A stretch of 64,000 nt of DNA. Origin: Oikopleura dioica. Lineage: Eukaryota > Chordata > Appendicularia > Copelata > Oikopleuridae. The translations under genes and the position numbers were made by a program. The stretch lies in NCBI GenBank assembly GCA_907165135.1, contig OU015567.1, positions 11,227,001 to 11,291,000 of the forward strand, read 5' to 3'. The stretch's first letter is position 1; each line of letters begins with the position of its first letter. The notes below the pieces were generated by a model that did no database searches, was not told where the DNA came from, and saw only the letters and a program-made list of their open reading frames with translations. Positions 30,695 to 45,995 of the stretch are shown here, piece by piece.

Positions 30695-30841
30695 CTTGTT
30701 GGAAATGAGTTCGAGGAAGTTGAAAAATTTGTTGGAAATCTGTTCGAAAAAAGTTGGAAAATTTGTTGGAAATCTGTTCGAAAAAGTTGGAAAATTTGTT
30801 TAAATTGCGTCCGAGGCCATTTTAGAAAATAGTGTATTTGG

Positions 30842-31027
30842 TTCGAAGTGTACTTGGTTCGAAGTGTACTCAGTTCGAAGCTACTTCGAGTGGAGTACAC
30901 TTCGAACCAGGTATTTTCGAACCAGGTACACTTCGAACCAGATACACTTCGAACCAGGTACACTTCGAACCAGGTACACTTCGAACCAGGTACACTTCGA
31001 ACCAGGTACACTTCGAACCAGCTACAA
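30842..31027. repeat. 16-bp TTCGAA tandem array with head-to-head inversion
   Basis: Three units in one orientation (TTCGAA at 30842, 30858, 30874) are followed by eight or nine in the opposite one (30885, 30901 and on to 31012), mostly 16 bp apart. The consensus is TTCGAACCAGGTACAC. The array ends 10 bp before the stop codon of the FHOD-like gene. Confidence 0.85.
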
Positions 31028-31037
31028 ATCGAACCTA

Positions 31038-33177
31038 TTACATACGCCCGCCTTTCTTGTCTAAACCTTTTTTGCTTCTGTATCGCTCCTGGATTTTGTC
31101 GATGTTTTGCATTTCCAGCGCATCGGCAACATCGTAAAATGTGTCCTGATCCGGAATGCCATACATTGTCTTGTTGATCAAAGTCATCGCAAAGACCAAA
31201 AGTTCAGAGTCGATGCCGTCTTGCTCGTCGAGTACTTTCATCACGTTGAAAAATAATTTATGCCCTAAAAGATTGATTTTAATTGAAGGCAACGAGGATT
31301 ATGAATATCTTATGCAATAAAGCAGAGTGAAACATTCTGAATGTTGAAAATACGAAAACATGGAAATTTCATTAATCAAACATGCTCTTGGCGTCTGCCG
31401 TCGGGGCTGAGTTATTGTTCCGAGGCGATCGGCTGGTAAAGCCACCATGAAAGCGGCCGTTCACCGCTTCCTCCTCCGAGGGTATTTTCGATTTCAAAGT
31501 ATTCCCTTTGAACCGGACAATGGCTATCGTTATTTATCATAAACATGACCGCGAATTCAATTTTCTTAGTAAGGAAAAACGGTCGACTTGGTGGACAAAG
31601 ATGATAATTTTTCAAAGAACTATCAGTTCCTATATCGAATTTATTTGCTAAGAATCATATTGACAGATTGACTAGAATTCAGTAAGTTGTATTCGAACAA
31701 ACCCGCTAACTCTGTATTTACAGTATTTGAAAATCCTGTCATGCTCTTATTTGCCTGGAGAAAAAAATTGTTGGCGATAGAATTCACCATATGCAAGCTG
31801 AGCACACAATCAAATTACCTTGAGCTTCGTCAATCGCCTGTATCGCTTCGAGCAGCTTGGCACAATTAGCGTCCGAAAATTCGACAAAAACGACAAGCAG
31901 TTTTAGGGTCGTCTTTACGACGAGGCGAAACTAAAAAGAGGGTTCAGTCAAGAAAAAATGTTCCCAGCCGCGCAAAGCCGGATTTCCCCGGACGCTCGTG
32001 AGCTTGGCACGGAGTCCAAAAAACTTCCGACAAAAGGCAATTACCAGGTGATTTTCTTGGCTTCGAAATTGAACTTTTTTAAACGAACAATTGTTCAACA
32101 CTAAGCCCTGATCTTCTATGATCATACTGTTCGGCACCTGCTCTTTTAAAAATAAAAAATAACACAAATTTGTGAGGTCTCGAAAAAGTCTCGGGAAAGT
32201 CTGTTGGGATCTGATTAGGATCTTGTAACCGCGCCATCTTTACACCACTTTCCTCAATCCGCACACATGTAGTGTGTAGAAATTCTACACTGTAGAATAC
32301 ACCTAAATCAGAGAAACACCCGTTTTTAGGATAGATATAGGATAGAAGATATTAGAGAAAAAGGACCAGCCTCATAGTGGGAAAAAAAGCGCGTTAGCTT
32401 GCTACCTTGCGTCTTACAAAATTATTATTTTGTTCTTACCCTACTAGCCAACAACGAATAAAGCCACTTCAAAGTATCAATATGCTCGGCAACACGATTC
32501 ATTCCATCGACATAAATCATTATCTGGCCCAGCGCACGCAAAATGTAATTTTGATAATTTTGGTCGGCTTCGCCGCCGACTTTGACCAGGCAAGTGAGAC
32601 CATCTCGAGCCACAAACTCGTGTACGAGCTCTTCATCGTCCTGGAAAATTTGTTTCAGGGAAAAGAGCGCGCGGCGAAGTTCTCGGCCGCGTGTATTGTA
32701 AAGTTTTTCAATACAGGCGTGAACTCTAAATGGAAAATCAAGGGGCCACCCTTCGTTGATAAAAACGAACCTGACAGAAAGCTTCGTGCGAAGAATAACG
32801 GAATGTCTTCTATCCTGTCCAAAAGTTGCAAATTCTTCCTGTTGCTCGTCGATTGAAGACTCCAAATCTTCATAGACAGATTCATAAAAGTCTAAAATTT
32901 CCATTCTCTCTGGCTCTCTTTTAGCGTTTTATACTGAATGTCATGCGAAATTGCCCCCGCGATTGGCAATTAGGCAAAGATGAATATTTTAGCGGAAAAT
33001 CTCTTTACTGGGGAATCGGAGCGTTATCACAAACCTAGATAGTACAAATTGGCCATTGAAAGGAAGAAGAGAAAAAATAAGATAAAGCTCTTTTTGTTGC
33101 TCGATCAAGGGGCAAACTCGAAATTCTAATTGTTCAATTATTTCACGCCGGTGCGTATCAGACACATCGACTGTCAT
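31038..33177 (-). CDS. FHOD-type formin, N-terminal (GBD/FH3) part only
   Basis: Minus-strand exons give roughly 280 residues matching the regulatory half of FHOD formins: VILRTKLSVRVHACIEKLYN, LRRALFSLKQIFQDDEELV, YILRALGQIMIYVDGM, VVKTTLKLLVVFVEFS, and LLVFAMTLINKTM then PDQDTFYDVADALE. FHOD proteins nucleate actin through C-terminal FH1-FH2 domains. Here the frame stops (KKGGRM) soon after the FH3 region, and no FH1 or FH2 lies downstream on this strand before the RFC1-like gene. The stop abuts the 16-bp repeat array, suggesting truncation by rearrangement, although a distant spliced exon cannot be excluded. Introns here are long (about 520 and 480 nt). The first exon (33177) may not be the true start. 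Confidence 0.75.
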
Positions 33178-34219
33178 TTCGAATCATTGGCGCTGACTCA
33201 AGAATCAGACTCAATTTTGAACCTGAAAAATGATTGTAATCAAGGAAGACAAGACTTTCGTTTGTTCTACTCCCAGCCTAGACTTCAGATGAAGCTCTCT
33301 TTCAATGTATTCTCAGACGGATTAAGACGTAAGTTTTTGTCACTCGACTGAGAACTCATGTTTCACCTGGCTGAATAGAGAAGCCACTTGAATGAGAAGC
33401 GATTCGATCCCAAGCTTTTCAGATCACAAGATATAAAATGTACTGTATGAGCAATACAAACAGTGGCGAATCCCCCTGATTATTAATGGTAAAAATCAGG
33501 ATAACAACAACCAACAGAACCGTAAATTAGAGTGTTCTTGACCTTTTAAAAGGGTCGTATAAAAACATTTTCTCGACAAGAAGACTTTTCAAAAGTTGCC
33601 AAGAGGATTTCAGACTCATCAATTTTCAAAATAAAAAGTCAGATCAGCTTCCGAAGAAATAAATCAAATCCTTCTTTTTGAATCCGTTCCTAGATAGTTC
33701 TTCGTGTGGCTGAGTTGAAGTGTGCAATCGTGCAACCTGTGTGGTGCCATCAGAAGACGATGGACTCCGGCGAGGCATTCAGCAATGGGAATATGTACAG
33801 AGAAGGTGTAGGAAGGGGGTCGTGTGGGTTCGGGGAAGTTGGTGCTAAAGCGAATAAAGTTGAAAATTGCGATTCTACGGCCGATTATTACCTTGAAAAC
33901 GGGTCGGTGTCATCTAAATATTGTACTCTGGCGGTGATGTACCCAGGGGTATCTCCATTCTTGTTGTTCATTCTTTATATTTACAGTTACAGTAGTATCG
34001 TTTTTCTCCTTTCTCGATTCTTGTTCATCCCGTCTAAAAAGTTTTTGGTTCAAGCGTGAGAAAAATTAGCAGGGCGCGAAAAGGCACAGAATTGATGAAT
34101 ATTTGAACAGAGAAATATTCTCAAATGAAATTGCAAACTCCCGAATTTCAAACGATACTCCCCATGAATATCACAAAATTGCATAAAACAGTAGGTAAAT
34201 GAGGATCGAGGCGGTTTTT
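33178..34219. other. Intergenic, one doubtful frame
   Basis: I see no conserved gene. A plus-strand frame from ATG 33763 encodes about 98 residues ending in a hydrophobic stretch; it has no recognised motif and no clear acceptor, so I leave it uncalled. Confidence 0.4.
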
Positions 34220-35731
34220 TCATAAATCAGTTCGTTTTACTGATTTTTTCCACTTGAAATTTGAATTTTTCGGACTCGGCGCTGGCTCCTCCGGCGTTTT
34301 CAGACTAAATTCTAGCCTTTCTATCCATCCTTCCGGCCGCCAATCGTCTCCTTTCCATTTTCCCTGGGCTTCTAGGCTTTGCTTCGTGGCATTTGGATTC
34401 TTTGGATCCCACTGTGGATGGCCAGGGCAGAGAAAAAGCGCGTTGTCGATGGAAAATGAAAAGCATCTGTCTTCTCGTCGCAAGACCGCGGCCAGTTCTT
34501 TGATATGCTCCGCCCGATCAAGTTGAAAAATCACCCTTAGAAAAAAGATTCAATATACGAAATTTTACCGGTCACTAAATACCTATCTGTCTTGATCATA
34601 AAACGCTTGACCTCAATATTGTGCGCGTTTAACATGTTTGCTTCCCAAAATAAAGTGATTTGATCGCGCTCCGCTTCCGTCGGACTTCCTCGAATGTCCA
34701 CAAAGACCATGATCGCTTGTCCAGCTTTTGAAGCCGCCGTTACTGATAGAGGGTCAGACATATCGAGCTAGAAAGAAAATAAGACAGGGAAAAGAATTTC
34801 GTGATTTCAACATAAAATCTCTTTTTGAACTGTCCCCAAAATTCTGCCACTCTTACAAGTGCACAATTTGTCTGTGTTGGTCCTGAACGTCAGCATATCC
34901 GTGAAAGCCCTTGAGTTAAGAGCATCGCATACGAAATTATACGGACCGTCGAGACAGCATTTACTTATAATCTATGCTGTTTGCTCAGGTGACCTTTTTT
35001 AAACATTCAAAGATGGTCAGAAAATTACGGAGCGCTGGTCAGCAAGCCCCAAAGTAAGAGATAAGCTAATATTGGTTCTCGAAGGAATTTATATCCATGA
35101 AAAATGTTCTGACAAACAAAACCACGTTTGGACAAAAAAAACGTTTTCACCATGCTTGAGATTGACGTAGAAACTTTATTGTCAAAGATCAATGGATCCT
35201 TGGGCATTTTGAAAGATTCTAAATGACAAATTTCGCAGGTTTGCCAACGACAGAAATTGGCGGTAGTTCTGGCACTTCTCAAAAAAGCTCTCAAACAAAG
35301 TATTGATAGAAGTTCCGAATTGATATTGTCCAAATGTGCAGAATGGACAAACTTTGGAGAAAAAATATTGACACATTTCGATAAATAGAAAAAATGCTTT
35401 TCCGAAAAACACCCGAGCTTGAATTGAAACAATTTCAAAATGAAGTCTGAATAAATTTACCGCAAAAATTATCTTTTCTTACTATTCTACTCTATATTCG
35501 GTTTGAAAAGGGTGGTGAAGATGAAGAAAAACTTACCTTAGAAATATCAATCGGTTTCTTTTCTCTTTCAAAATGGGGCAATTCATCGTCAGCTTCGATT
35601 TCATCCCCCTCTTTGAATGCTTCGTCAAGTTCTCTCGCATTTATCTCTTTACGATCGAGTCGATTGTCGCCGAATGCTGGCTCTAACAGGGAAAGAAAGC
35701 AGACTGCCGCCAGGATCCATCCGTCGCGCAT
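34220..35731 (-). CDS. MESD: MESD, LRP-receptor chaperone of the ER
   Basis: Three exons. Exon 1 encodes a signal peptide (ILAAVCFLSLLEPAFG), then an acidic/basic segment and PIDISK. After an intron of about 750 nt comes KAGQAIMVFVDIRGSPTEAE, WEANMLNAHNIEVKRFM and DRYLV, the core of the MESD domain. The last exon has AVLRREDRCFSFSID and a charged tail ending KRTDL, an ER-retention-like C-terminus comparable with the REDL of vertebrate MESD. MESD assists folding of LRP5/6-type beta-propeller receptors, so it acts in the secretory pathway upstream of Wnt reception. It sits on the same strand as the USE1-like gene before it. Confidence 0.85.
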
Positions 35732-36493
35732 TCTATTAGAATTTTTCTGTTTGCAGAGGAGTTTCGAATTTTTGAAAATTTATTGCACTTGAAATATTGA
35801 CAAGGGGATCAGCTGAAACAGTCAAAATGCGAAGCAGCATCAATTTATCTTTGGAACTGTAGTTATAACGACGATCATTACCAGCCAAATGATTAGCACA
35901 ACAAATAATAGAAACCACTTTAAATAGGCTAATGGAACGCAATTTCATAGAGGATTAATATTTTTGTAGTAAAGAAAAGTTTTCTAAAACAACTGACCTC
36001 GTAGGGCTCATTTTACGCAAAAACGGCCTTTTTCTTCTTCTTATTCTCTTTCATAATTATCAATGAACCACTAAAGCTCACGAATAAGACTAGTTAATTC
36101 ATCGTCCTTTCTTTTCTAGGGGTAATCTATCAAATATTGTTCCTAAACTTCGTCAGAAGAAGAACAAATCATCATTTGATTCATCACTTTTTCACGATTT
36201 TAAGGACTTTCAATTCTGAAGGCGCTGACCAAAAAACTGAAGGCCTCAATAAAAAAACGCAGAATATTTAAAAATGGATTTGATACTGCGACTTTGTGTG
36301 TTTGTTCCCTCGTTGAGGTACGCCAAAAATGGTGATAAAATGACGTCCAGTGTGTGCCTAGCCTGAACGCTTCCTCCGATTTGCAGAATTTCTTTGTACA
36401 GGGATAGAGATCTTTTTCCAAAAAGAAGCTTCTCTCACTGATCTTTCGAAGTGTCTGCTAGAAATCAACGAAGACGACAAAGAAAATCATAAT

Positions 36494-38393
36494 TCAGCTA
36501 ATTTTGTAATTACAGCATTTGCTGATCTCGCTTTTTATAGTGAGCACTTTCGGGCAAAGTTTCTTTCTATCCCTGCCTTCAATACTTTGTGTGGCCTTCC
36601 GCAAGTTCTCAATATTATTGTCCATCGAAGCATCTGCCGGAAAATAAGTTCATTTTCGATTCAACGAAACGGAAGTCAGGACTTACCCATTTCTCCGAGA
36701 AGTTTGTTGTCTTCTCCCACAATATCTTTCGTATTTCTCGCCTGTTCTTTCAGCATTCTCGTCAGTTCTTTTCATCGGTTTATCAATTAACCCATTTTTC
36801 TTTCTTGAGCCATGTCTGTTTAGACTTGTACTTAAGATTTTTTCAACGCTTGAGTAAACGCACCAGATTGTGATTTTTATGCATCAGTGGAAAAATGTAA
36901 CCCTGGAGGCTTTCAAAATTTGCGAAACTTCCTTAAATTCCAAACGAAAGAAAAAAGATCACGTGACCGTAAGTACGTCAAAGTTCGATGCTCAAATAAA
37001 GCGTTGTGCGCTTTTCGCGATGATTTTCATGAAGGTCAAATGTTACATATTCCGCGTAAAATCGTCAAATAACGATATCCGCATCAAATAAACCTGGTCC
37101 TAATGTCTCCGTAGCGAGAGCATTGGCATCCGCTGAATCTTCGCCAGAACCATACGATGCAGATTTGCCTCTGTTTTCGTCATTTTCTAAGGGCGGGTGT
37201 AACCAATCTCTGATTGAAAAATTTGTTCTGTACCTAACAAAAGAATCCTCCTCTGCCGAAGTGTCAATTGCTTATCCTGGATTTTAGGAGGCTTCTTTGT
37301 CAAAAGACTCTCTCGTTGCCGCGCCTCCCGCTGCGCATGTCCGCGCAGCAACAGCTGAAAATTGGATACTTGTGAAATTTATTACTCCTTCAGAAATTTA
37401 AAAAGCGTGTGAGTTCAGTTGGCGATTTGGATTATTATAATTTTGCAGCGCTACCTTTTCTCTCAACGCGCTTAGAAAAAAATTGTAGTAGGGCAAAAGT
37501 CGCAGTGGTTCATTGTTCTAGAGGTAGGGACAATGAAGAAGAGTTTGCTCAGAAGAGCTTTCAGAAATATGAGCATTCCAAATTATCCGCAAATATGCGA
37601 TAAACTCATTGCCATCGAAAATATCAAAATCATGCGATTTTTATAGTGCGCCTAATAAATCAAAAAAGGTCTTTCCTGTTAATTTCTGAGAGTTTAACTA
37701 GACCATCAATCTCTGGAAATACAGATTTTGTCTTGATGGAAATCTCTTAAACTAAAAGATATAAGAACACGAAGAAAAACACGATTAAAAATCTACAACC
37801 GCGAAAATATCAATTAGCGATTGACTTTTCTGAAGAAAATTTGTTTACCTGGCGCGCTTCCAAGTCTGAAACACGGGAAATTTTCATCAGACTATCGCCT
37901 TCGTCCGTCTTCGATTTCAAGTACTGCTCACACGCCACAATCCGCATATTATAAGAGACACATTCGTCTACACAAACACAGTCAAATATTCTCAAATACT
38001 CTAAGGGACTTCTTTTACCGGATGTTACAAGCTCGAGCTTCTTTATATTTTCCAAGCGTTCCCGTAGAGATTTCAAGTAGAACCGAAGAGTATCTCATAA
38101 TATTTCAAAAAACAAAACGACAACCCTGTTTTCATCCCTCGAGCCCTAAGGGAAGACGCTAGAGAATCTACGAACAGGTGTTCGATGTTTTCAAAATAAA
38201 AATAAATCTGATTTAATTAAAGATAGGTCAGATTTAAAACTAAGACCGTTTAGAAATATTTTTGAAACATGCCAGGGTGAATATACGAAACATTTGTCTT
38301 TACAAAATGCTCTGTCCGATGAAGAAATCGTTTAAGATTTATCACTTCCCTCGGTGTCTGTACTTGCATTCTAAAAGTGTCTCTTTCAGCCAT
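36494..38393 (-). CDS. USE1-like SNARE of the ER
   Basis: Exons reconstructed on the minus strand: MAERDTFRMQ and EVINLKRFLHRTEHF, then DTLRFYLKSLRERLENIKK, then a charged middle (EARQRESLLTKKP; GEDSADANALATETLGPG), then LMHKNHNL and a SNARE helix LTRMLKEQARNTKDIVG...NIENLRKATQS. The order and spacing follow USE1, the Qc SNARE for Golgi-to-ER retrograde traffic. The intron after exon 1 appears to be GC-AG. The C-terminal membrane anchor is not resolved: the last frame reaches a TGA before a short hydrophobic stretch (IMIFFVVFV). It starts 229 bp after the PSMB3 stop, same strand. The family assignment is good but not certain. Confidence 0.55.
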
Positions 38394-38621
38394 TTTATCA
38401 CCCCTCAAATAAATCTAATCCAATCCATAAGAAATGCACCAACGAAAAGAGAAATGGAAAGCGATAGGCAACGGTATCTGTCGATTTTATTGCATGTGAA
38501 CAACTCTAAGCGGAAAAAAGTTGGCTCGCCTCACAGAGAGATGGCGGGCGATATACATGTAGAACGCAATTTGTAAAAATATGAGTAAGATTCAATATCA
38601 ATTTGAACTTGTAGAAGTTGG

Positions 38622-39425
38622 CTAGTCCATTCGCGCCTTCAGCTTGCGGGTGATGATTTTGTCCTTTTGAATGATGGTTACAGTGGCTCCCCAGCCGGAT
38701 GCAGCGTTTCGATCGCAACCAGAGAGCATGGTTTGTGAGACGCATTCGAAAAGCTCTTCCGCTGGCTAAAAGAGTAAGATTCAGAAACTGCCACGCAGTG
38801 AATGAGTTTATTTAGTACCATATCAGGGCGCCAGTAAGCTTCCGCAAGGCCATGCATTTCGTTCGCTGCGGTTCCAGCGACAACGTAGTCTTTTGGCGAT
38901 TCAGCGGCGCCAAGGCAATCCATTCCTAAATTTACAACTCAAGATAGAGCTCAGATATAAAACTATTATTACCGCAAAGCATGGTAGAACCATCATCATT
39001 GAGAGCGACGATGACTGGCTCGGCGAAGAAAGGCCCAAATCTAAATCAGTCGGATTAGATCGACAATGCTCTATCGCGACAATCAAACCGTCTTTCATAA
39101 AGCAAGTTGGACACCATGGTCTTAAAGCACTTCGCGCTCATCTTTCTGTTTTCTCGCAGCTCATACATGTTCACTCTGTACTTGATCTTGTTCAAAACTG
39201 TCTAAACTCGGGCTTAAGAAAAAGGATGACGTAAGGATTCTCTACCTGAATGTCTGTAGCAAGCCCCGAAAGACCAATGAAGATTCTGTCTGTAATTTTG
39301 AAGATTTTGGGAAAGTCAGTTGAGATTGTGTGAAGCTGTTGGCCGTATCGGTTGTCGGAAGCGATGCAGACACAGTTGTCGCCCGACATACCGACGATGG
39401 ATCCTCCGTTGTATTGAAAAGCCAT
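38622..39425 (-). CDS. PSMB3: Proteasome subunit beta type 3
   Basis: Five exons, about 205 residues, full length. N-terminus [20 protein letters not shown], then [67 protein letters not shown]-type segment (actually [13 protein letters not shown]), and C-terminal [14 protein letters not shown]. These match PSMB3, a non-catalytic beta subunit of the 20S core. The T-rich TTTTCAATTCAG just before the ATG is a trans-splice acceptor. The gene begins 77 bp after the HAKAI stop, so both are likely in one operon. Confidence 0.95.
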
Positions 39426-39502
39426 TCTGAATTGAAAATTTTCAATTTTCTCTTGAAATTTCACTAAATTTATAATTGCAGGCAGGATGAAGTCATTTAG
39501 AT

Positions 39503-40290
39503 TTATCGGCCCCATTGCGACCCAGCACCGCCAGATGGTGGTGGAGGACCACGGCGCATTTGCTGCTGAGGGGATGGATTAGTTCCTCCGTATTGCTCCA
39601 TTCCATGGGGCGGGCGATTTCCAGGAGGTGGGCCTCGTTGGGGCGTTGTTGGGTATTCTTGCTTGATGCCCGAGTGAGCATATTCTTGCTTAACTTGAGG
39701 CGGGTATTCCTGCTTCACTTGTCCGTGATGGAGCACGCCTGGGACGGCACCAGCGGAGAAACCTGGATTCATCGTTGGTGGTGGTCCCTGTTGAGCTGCA
39801 GCAGGCTAAAAAGTTCAAGGCTAGTTGCTTGAAACAAGCTGATTTATCGAACCTGGACAGGAGCTTGTCCCGGCGCTCCGGTGGGCATAATTTGTAGGCC
39901 CATCGCTTGCGCTTCAACTTTTTTATGACGGTGTCGAATATGAGCTGTCAAATCTCGATGGGAAAGGTAGGTTCTTCTGCAGCTGGGAATTCGGCAAACG
40001 AAGACGGTTCCACGGGGACATTTTTCGATTCTTTGGACAGTGTCATTACAGCGCGCACAGGAACCGCCAGTTTTTCGCGATTGACAGGAGCATTCGAAGC
40101 AGAAAACATGCTACAACAGTTTGACAAATAACGAAAAGAATCAATCGCGTACTTTGCAGGGGATCATGCGGCCGTAAGTGACGATTGGAAGCCTGCAGCA
40201 CTCGCAATTATGAAAAACATGAGTGGCATCTTTGCGCCCAATAAGATTGAAAGTCGTATTCCTATCGCTAATTTCCAATCCTTCGCCCAT
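39503..40290 (-). CDS. CBLL1: HAKAI/CBLL1 E3 ubiquitin ligase
   Basis: Three exons give about 240 residues. N-terminal region THVFHNCECC, then RLPIVTYGRMIPCKHVFCFE, CSCQ, CARCND, VQRIEKCPRG and CRIPSCRRTYLSHRDLTAHI. This is the RING plus C2H2 'HYB' arrangement of HAKAI, which binds phosphotyrosine targets such as E-cadherin and also belongs to the m6A methyltransferase-associated complex. The C-terminus is Pro/Gln/Gly-rich with a short repeat (VKQEYPPQ, VKQEYAH, IKQEYP), as in the disordered tails of HAKAI proteins. Introns are 42 and 47 nt. It lies between ISWI and PSMB3 on the same strand with gaps of 153 and 77 bp. Confidence 0.9.
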
Positions 40291-40443
40291 TTTCAGTCTA
40301 AAAATGATGAAGGTTCAAGAATTGTTGTTTGTCTCGTTATTCAATAAGAATACATACTAATTCATGTGGCTGATAAAGGGCAGTGGTAAATACATGTGTG
40401 AGAATTGACAAGTGTGAATTACTAGAAGTGGAACTAATTTTTT

Positions 40444-43864
<3,421 letters not shown>

Positions 43865-44241
43865 TTTTAGAATCTAAAAGAATAAGTTAACTCTCTTTTA
43901 ATTGAACTTGGGGGTATAAGCACCACTTGATTTTTTTATATTTTCATGAACAATTTTGAAAAGTTTTTCAAGGCGGAAAAGTACAAGAGAGATTTATAAA
44001 TTGTATAAATAATGCATAAATATTGTTATTATTTTTCCCTAAGATATATTTACTAGAATATTGCACATACACATGATACAAATACATAGAAGTGTTTTGA
44101 CTGTATGTACTCTTGTGCCAAACACTGAAGAGTTATGCTTTAGATTCAATACAGAAATTGGAAGCATCAATTGGAAAATAGATATGTTTTCTCGAAAAAG
44201 GCACAGTAGGATCGTTTAGTTTGTTAATTACTGATTAGCAA
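43865..44241. other. Intergenic, nothing identified
   Basis: AT-rich spacer between GOSR1 and ISWI, both on the minus strand. No further signal is recognised. Confidence 0.5.
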
Positions 44242-45160
44242 CTAGTGAAAAGTATACAATAAGATAAAAATGATACAGAGGGCGATCACCCCGCTCATGA
44301 TGACAGTATCTCGCCGCTTTCGCATGGAGATTTTTTGTATAAGAAAATTGAGCTGGGGGAATCGAGCGGCGAGGTCGAGCATTCGCGTGGAAATTCCGTT
44401 GAGCATGGCGCGCTGGTGCCGTAAATGGTCCTGAGTCCGGCTTTTTTGGGGATTAATCAATCGATCTTGCGGAGAATTATTGTTTATGTGCATTAGTGGG
44501 AGTGATTTTATCCGTTCCTAGCGATTTCAATGGCAGTGTCGGCCAGTCTGTCAGAGCTCAGGAGATGATCTCTTTCTTGCGCGTACATATCTTGTCTTGT
44601 GGATCCATTGAGGCCTCTGTATTCTTCAATATCTCGCTGGACAGAGCCGAGCAAATCTTCTCGAGCTTGACTGGCAGAAATATTATTCTTTGTCTTGTTG
44701 TATTCGTTTCTGTAGTCTAGAAACAACGGTAAGAGCCGGTGGGAGTTTCAGTGGCAACGAAGAAAAATAAAGAAGAAAAACGGTACCTTGAAGAATATCA
44801 CGATGACGGGTAAGAGTATGGGTTACAGTGGCGTTATTTCGAACAGCTGGTTGGTCGGCATATGCACCCATGCGTTCCGTGATCCCGTCCAGCTCGATAA
44901 GCAGCTCGTCGATTTCGCGCTCGATGCTGAAAAGTATGCTTTACTTCATGAAAGTTCTATGTAGCCATCGTGTCATTTCTTGCAAAGAAAATCTTTATCA
45001 AAATGGGAGTATTTTAATAATCTATAACTTGCTTTCTTCCTATCGAAAAATACCTTGAAATTCCTTGACGATTTCCGATTTTCGCAAAAGAAATCAATTT
45101 CGCATCTAATTGCGTTTCAATTTGCCTTGCTCTCGTTCTCAGCTCATCCCATTCGCTCAT
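44242..45160 (-). CDS. GOSR1: Golgi SNARE GOSR1 (GS28)
   Basis: Four or more exons. N-terminus MSEWDELRTRARQIETQLD and LISFAKIG; then IEREIDELLIELDGI, HTLTRHRDILQ, DYRNEYNKTKNNISASQARE, DLLGSVQRDIEEY and DHLLSSDRLADTAIEIA; SNARE helix ending FPQLNFLIQKISMRKRRD; C-terminal anchor TVIMSGVIALCIIFILLYTF. All parts are in the GOSR1 order, including the RKRRD before the membrane segment. It is a Qb SNARE for ER-Golgi and intra-Golgi traffic. No anomaly is seen. Confidence 0.95.
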
Positions 45161-45447
45161 TTTCGGTGAATTTATTTATCTCTCTTTAGTATTTAGCTCT
45201 CACTTTGCTCCAGACAGTTCTCCGCCAAATTCCCTTCAATTCTCAGCGCGCGCAGTTGATTGGGCGCGGGCGGCCCGCGGCGCTCCGCTCCGCCGGATTT
45301 TCTTTATTTTTCAATTAGTTCTAGAGATTCTGACGCGATTTGTTTAAACATATTGGGGTTTCAAAGAAATTTGAATGAAAGAATACCTCAAGAAAAGATT
45401 ATACGGGCGCCTTAGGTTATAATGGTCATATTTCCAGCGCCCATTAG
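45161..45447. other. Intergenic
   Basis: Promoter-proximal region of GOSR1 with a GC-rich patch near 45270-45300; leads to the tRNA gene. Confidence 0.4.
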
Positions 45448-45521
45448 GTCTCTATGGCGCAATTGGTTAGCGCGTTCGACTGTTAATCGAGAGGTTGCTG
45501 GTTCGATCCCAGCTAGGGACG
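45448..45521 (+). tRNA. tRNA-Asn (anticodon GTT)
   Basis: Complete cloverleaf: acceptor GTCTCTA/TAGGGAC (one T-G pair), D arm around GGCGCAATTGGTTAGCGC, anticodon stem TTCGA/TCGAG with loop CTGTTAA (GTT at 45482-45484), T arm CTGGTTCGATCCCAG, discriminator G. Box A and B promoter elements are intact and no intron is present. A T-run (CTCTTTTTC) right after it serves as polymerase III terminator. Confidence 0.97.
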
Positions 45522-45995
45522 CTCTTTTTCATTTTTGGAAAATAAAATATGGTGGCAAAGTTAGAATCGAATTCAACAATTCGAATCCATGGAGAAAGCT
45601 TTCAGCCTCTTCCTACCTTGTTCTCATACCAATGAAAGCTCAAATCACTTTGAGACAATGTTGTTGCCTTCATCAGTAAATAACAGGCTTCGAGGCTCGC
45701 AGTGGTGCCGTAACCCCGGATTACAGTGTGCTCTCGTCGATAGAATGCAAGTTTAGTTGTGCGACTTCTAAAATCTTTCTCTGATCTCACATCGGAGAAC
45801 TTATTTCAAGTAGCTGTATAAAATCTGTGTTATTTAAAATTTAACAAAGTTTTGTTTTCTTCTCAAAGCCACCTCGTGAATCAAACACGTTATCTCAATT
45901 TTAGAATGAAGGATATGGTGTTTCTTTATTTCGGCTGCATAATTATTTTATAAAGCTAAAAATACAGTTGAAGGTAAATTTGCAATGTCGATATT
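45522..45995. other. Intergenic, nothing identified
   Basis: No gene or repeat is recognised between the tRNA gene and the 3' end of the glycosyltransferase gene. Confidence 0.45.

Larger units (their letters stand above)
29613..31037. other. Repeat block between H4 and the FHOD-like gene
   Basis: Holds no recognised gene. In order: dispersed CTTCTGCCAAAG motifs (about 29863, 30005, 30112), an 80-bp direct duplication, a GC-rich hairpin, a 33-bp tandem array and a 16-bp tandem array. It separates the unusual left part of the window from ordinary conserved genes. Confidence 0.6.

Noticed and set aside
30467-31011. Long frames on both strands with 11-residue repeats
   Set aside because: They arise because the 33-bp array has a length divisible by three; the flanks show no conserved protein features.
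33763-34059. Plus-strand frame ending in a hydrophobic stretch
   Set aside because: No motif, no clear acceptor and no homologous feature recognised; it overlaps nothing that supports it.
45602-45790. Minus-strand frame after the tRNA gene
   Set aside because: Short, no conserved features and no splice or acceptor context.
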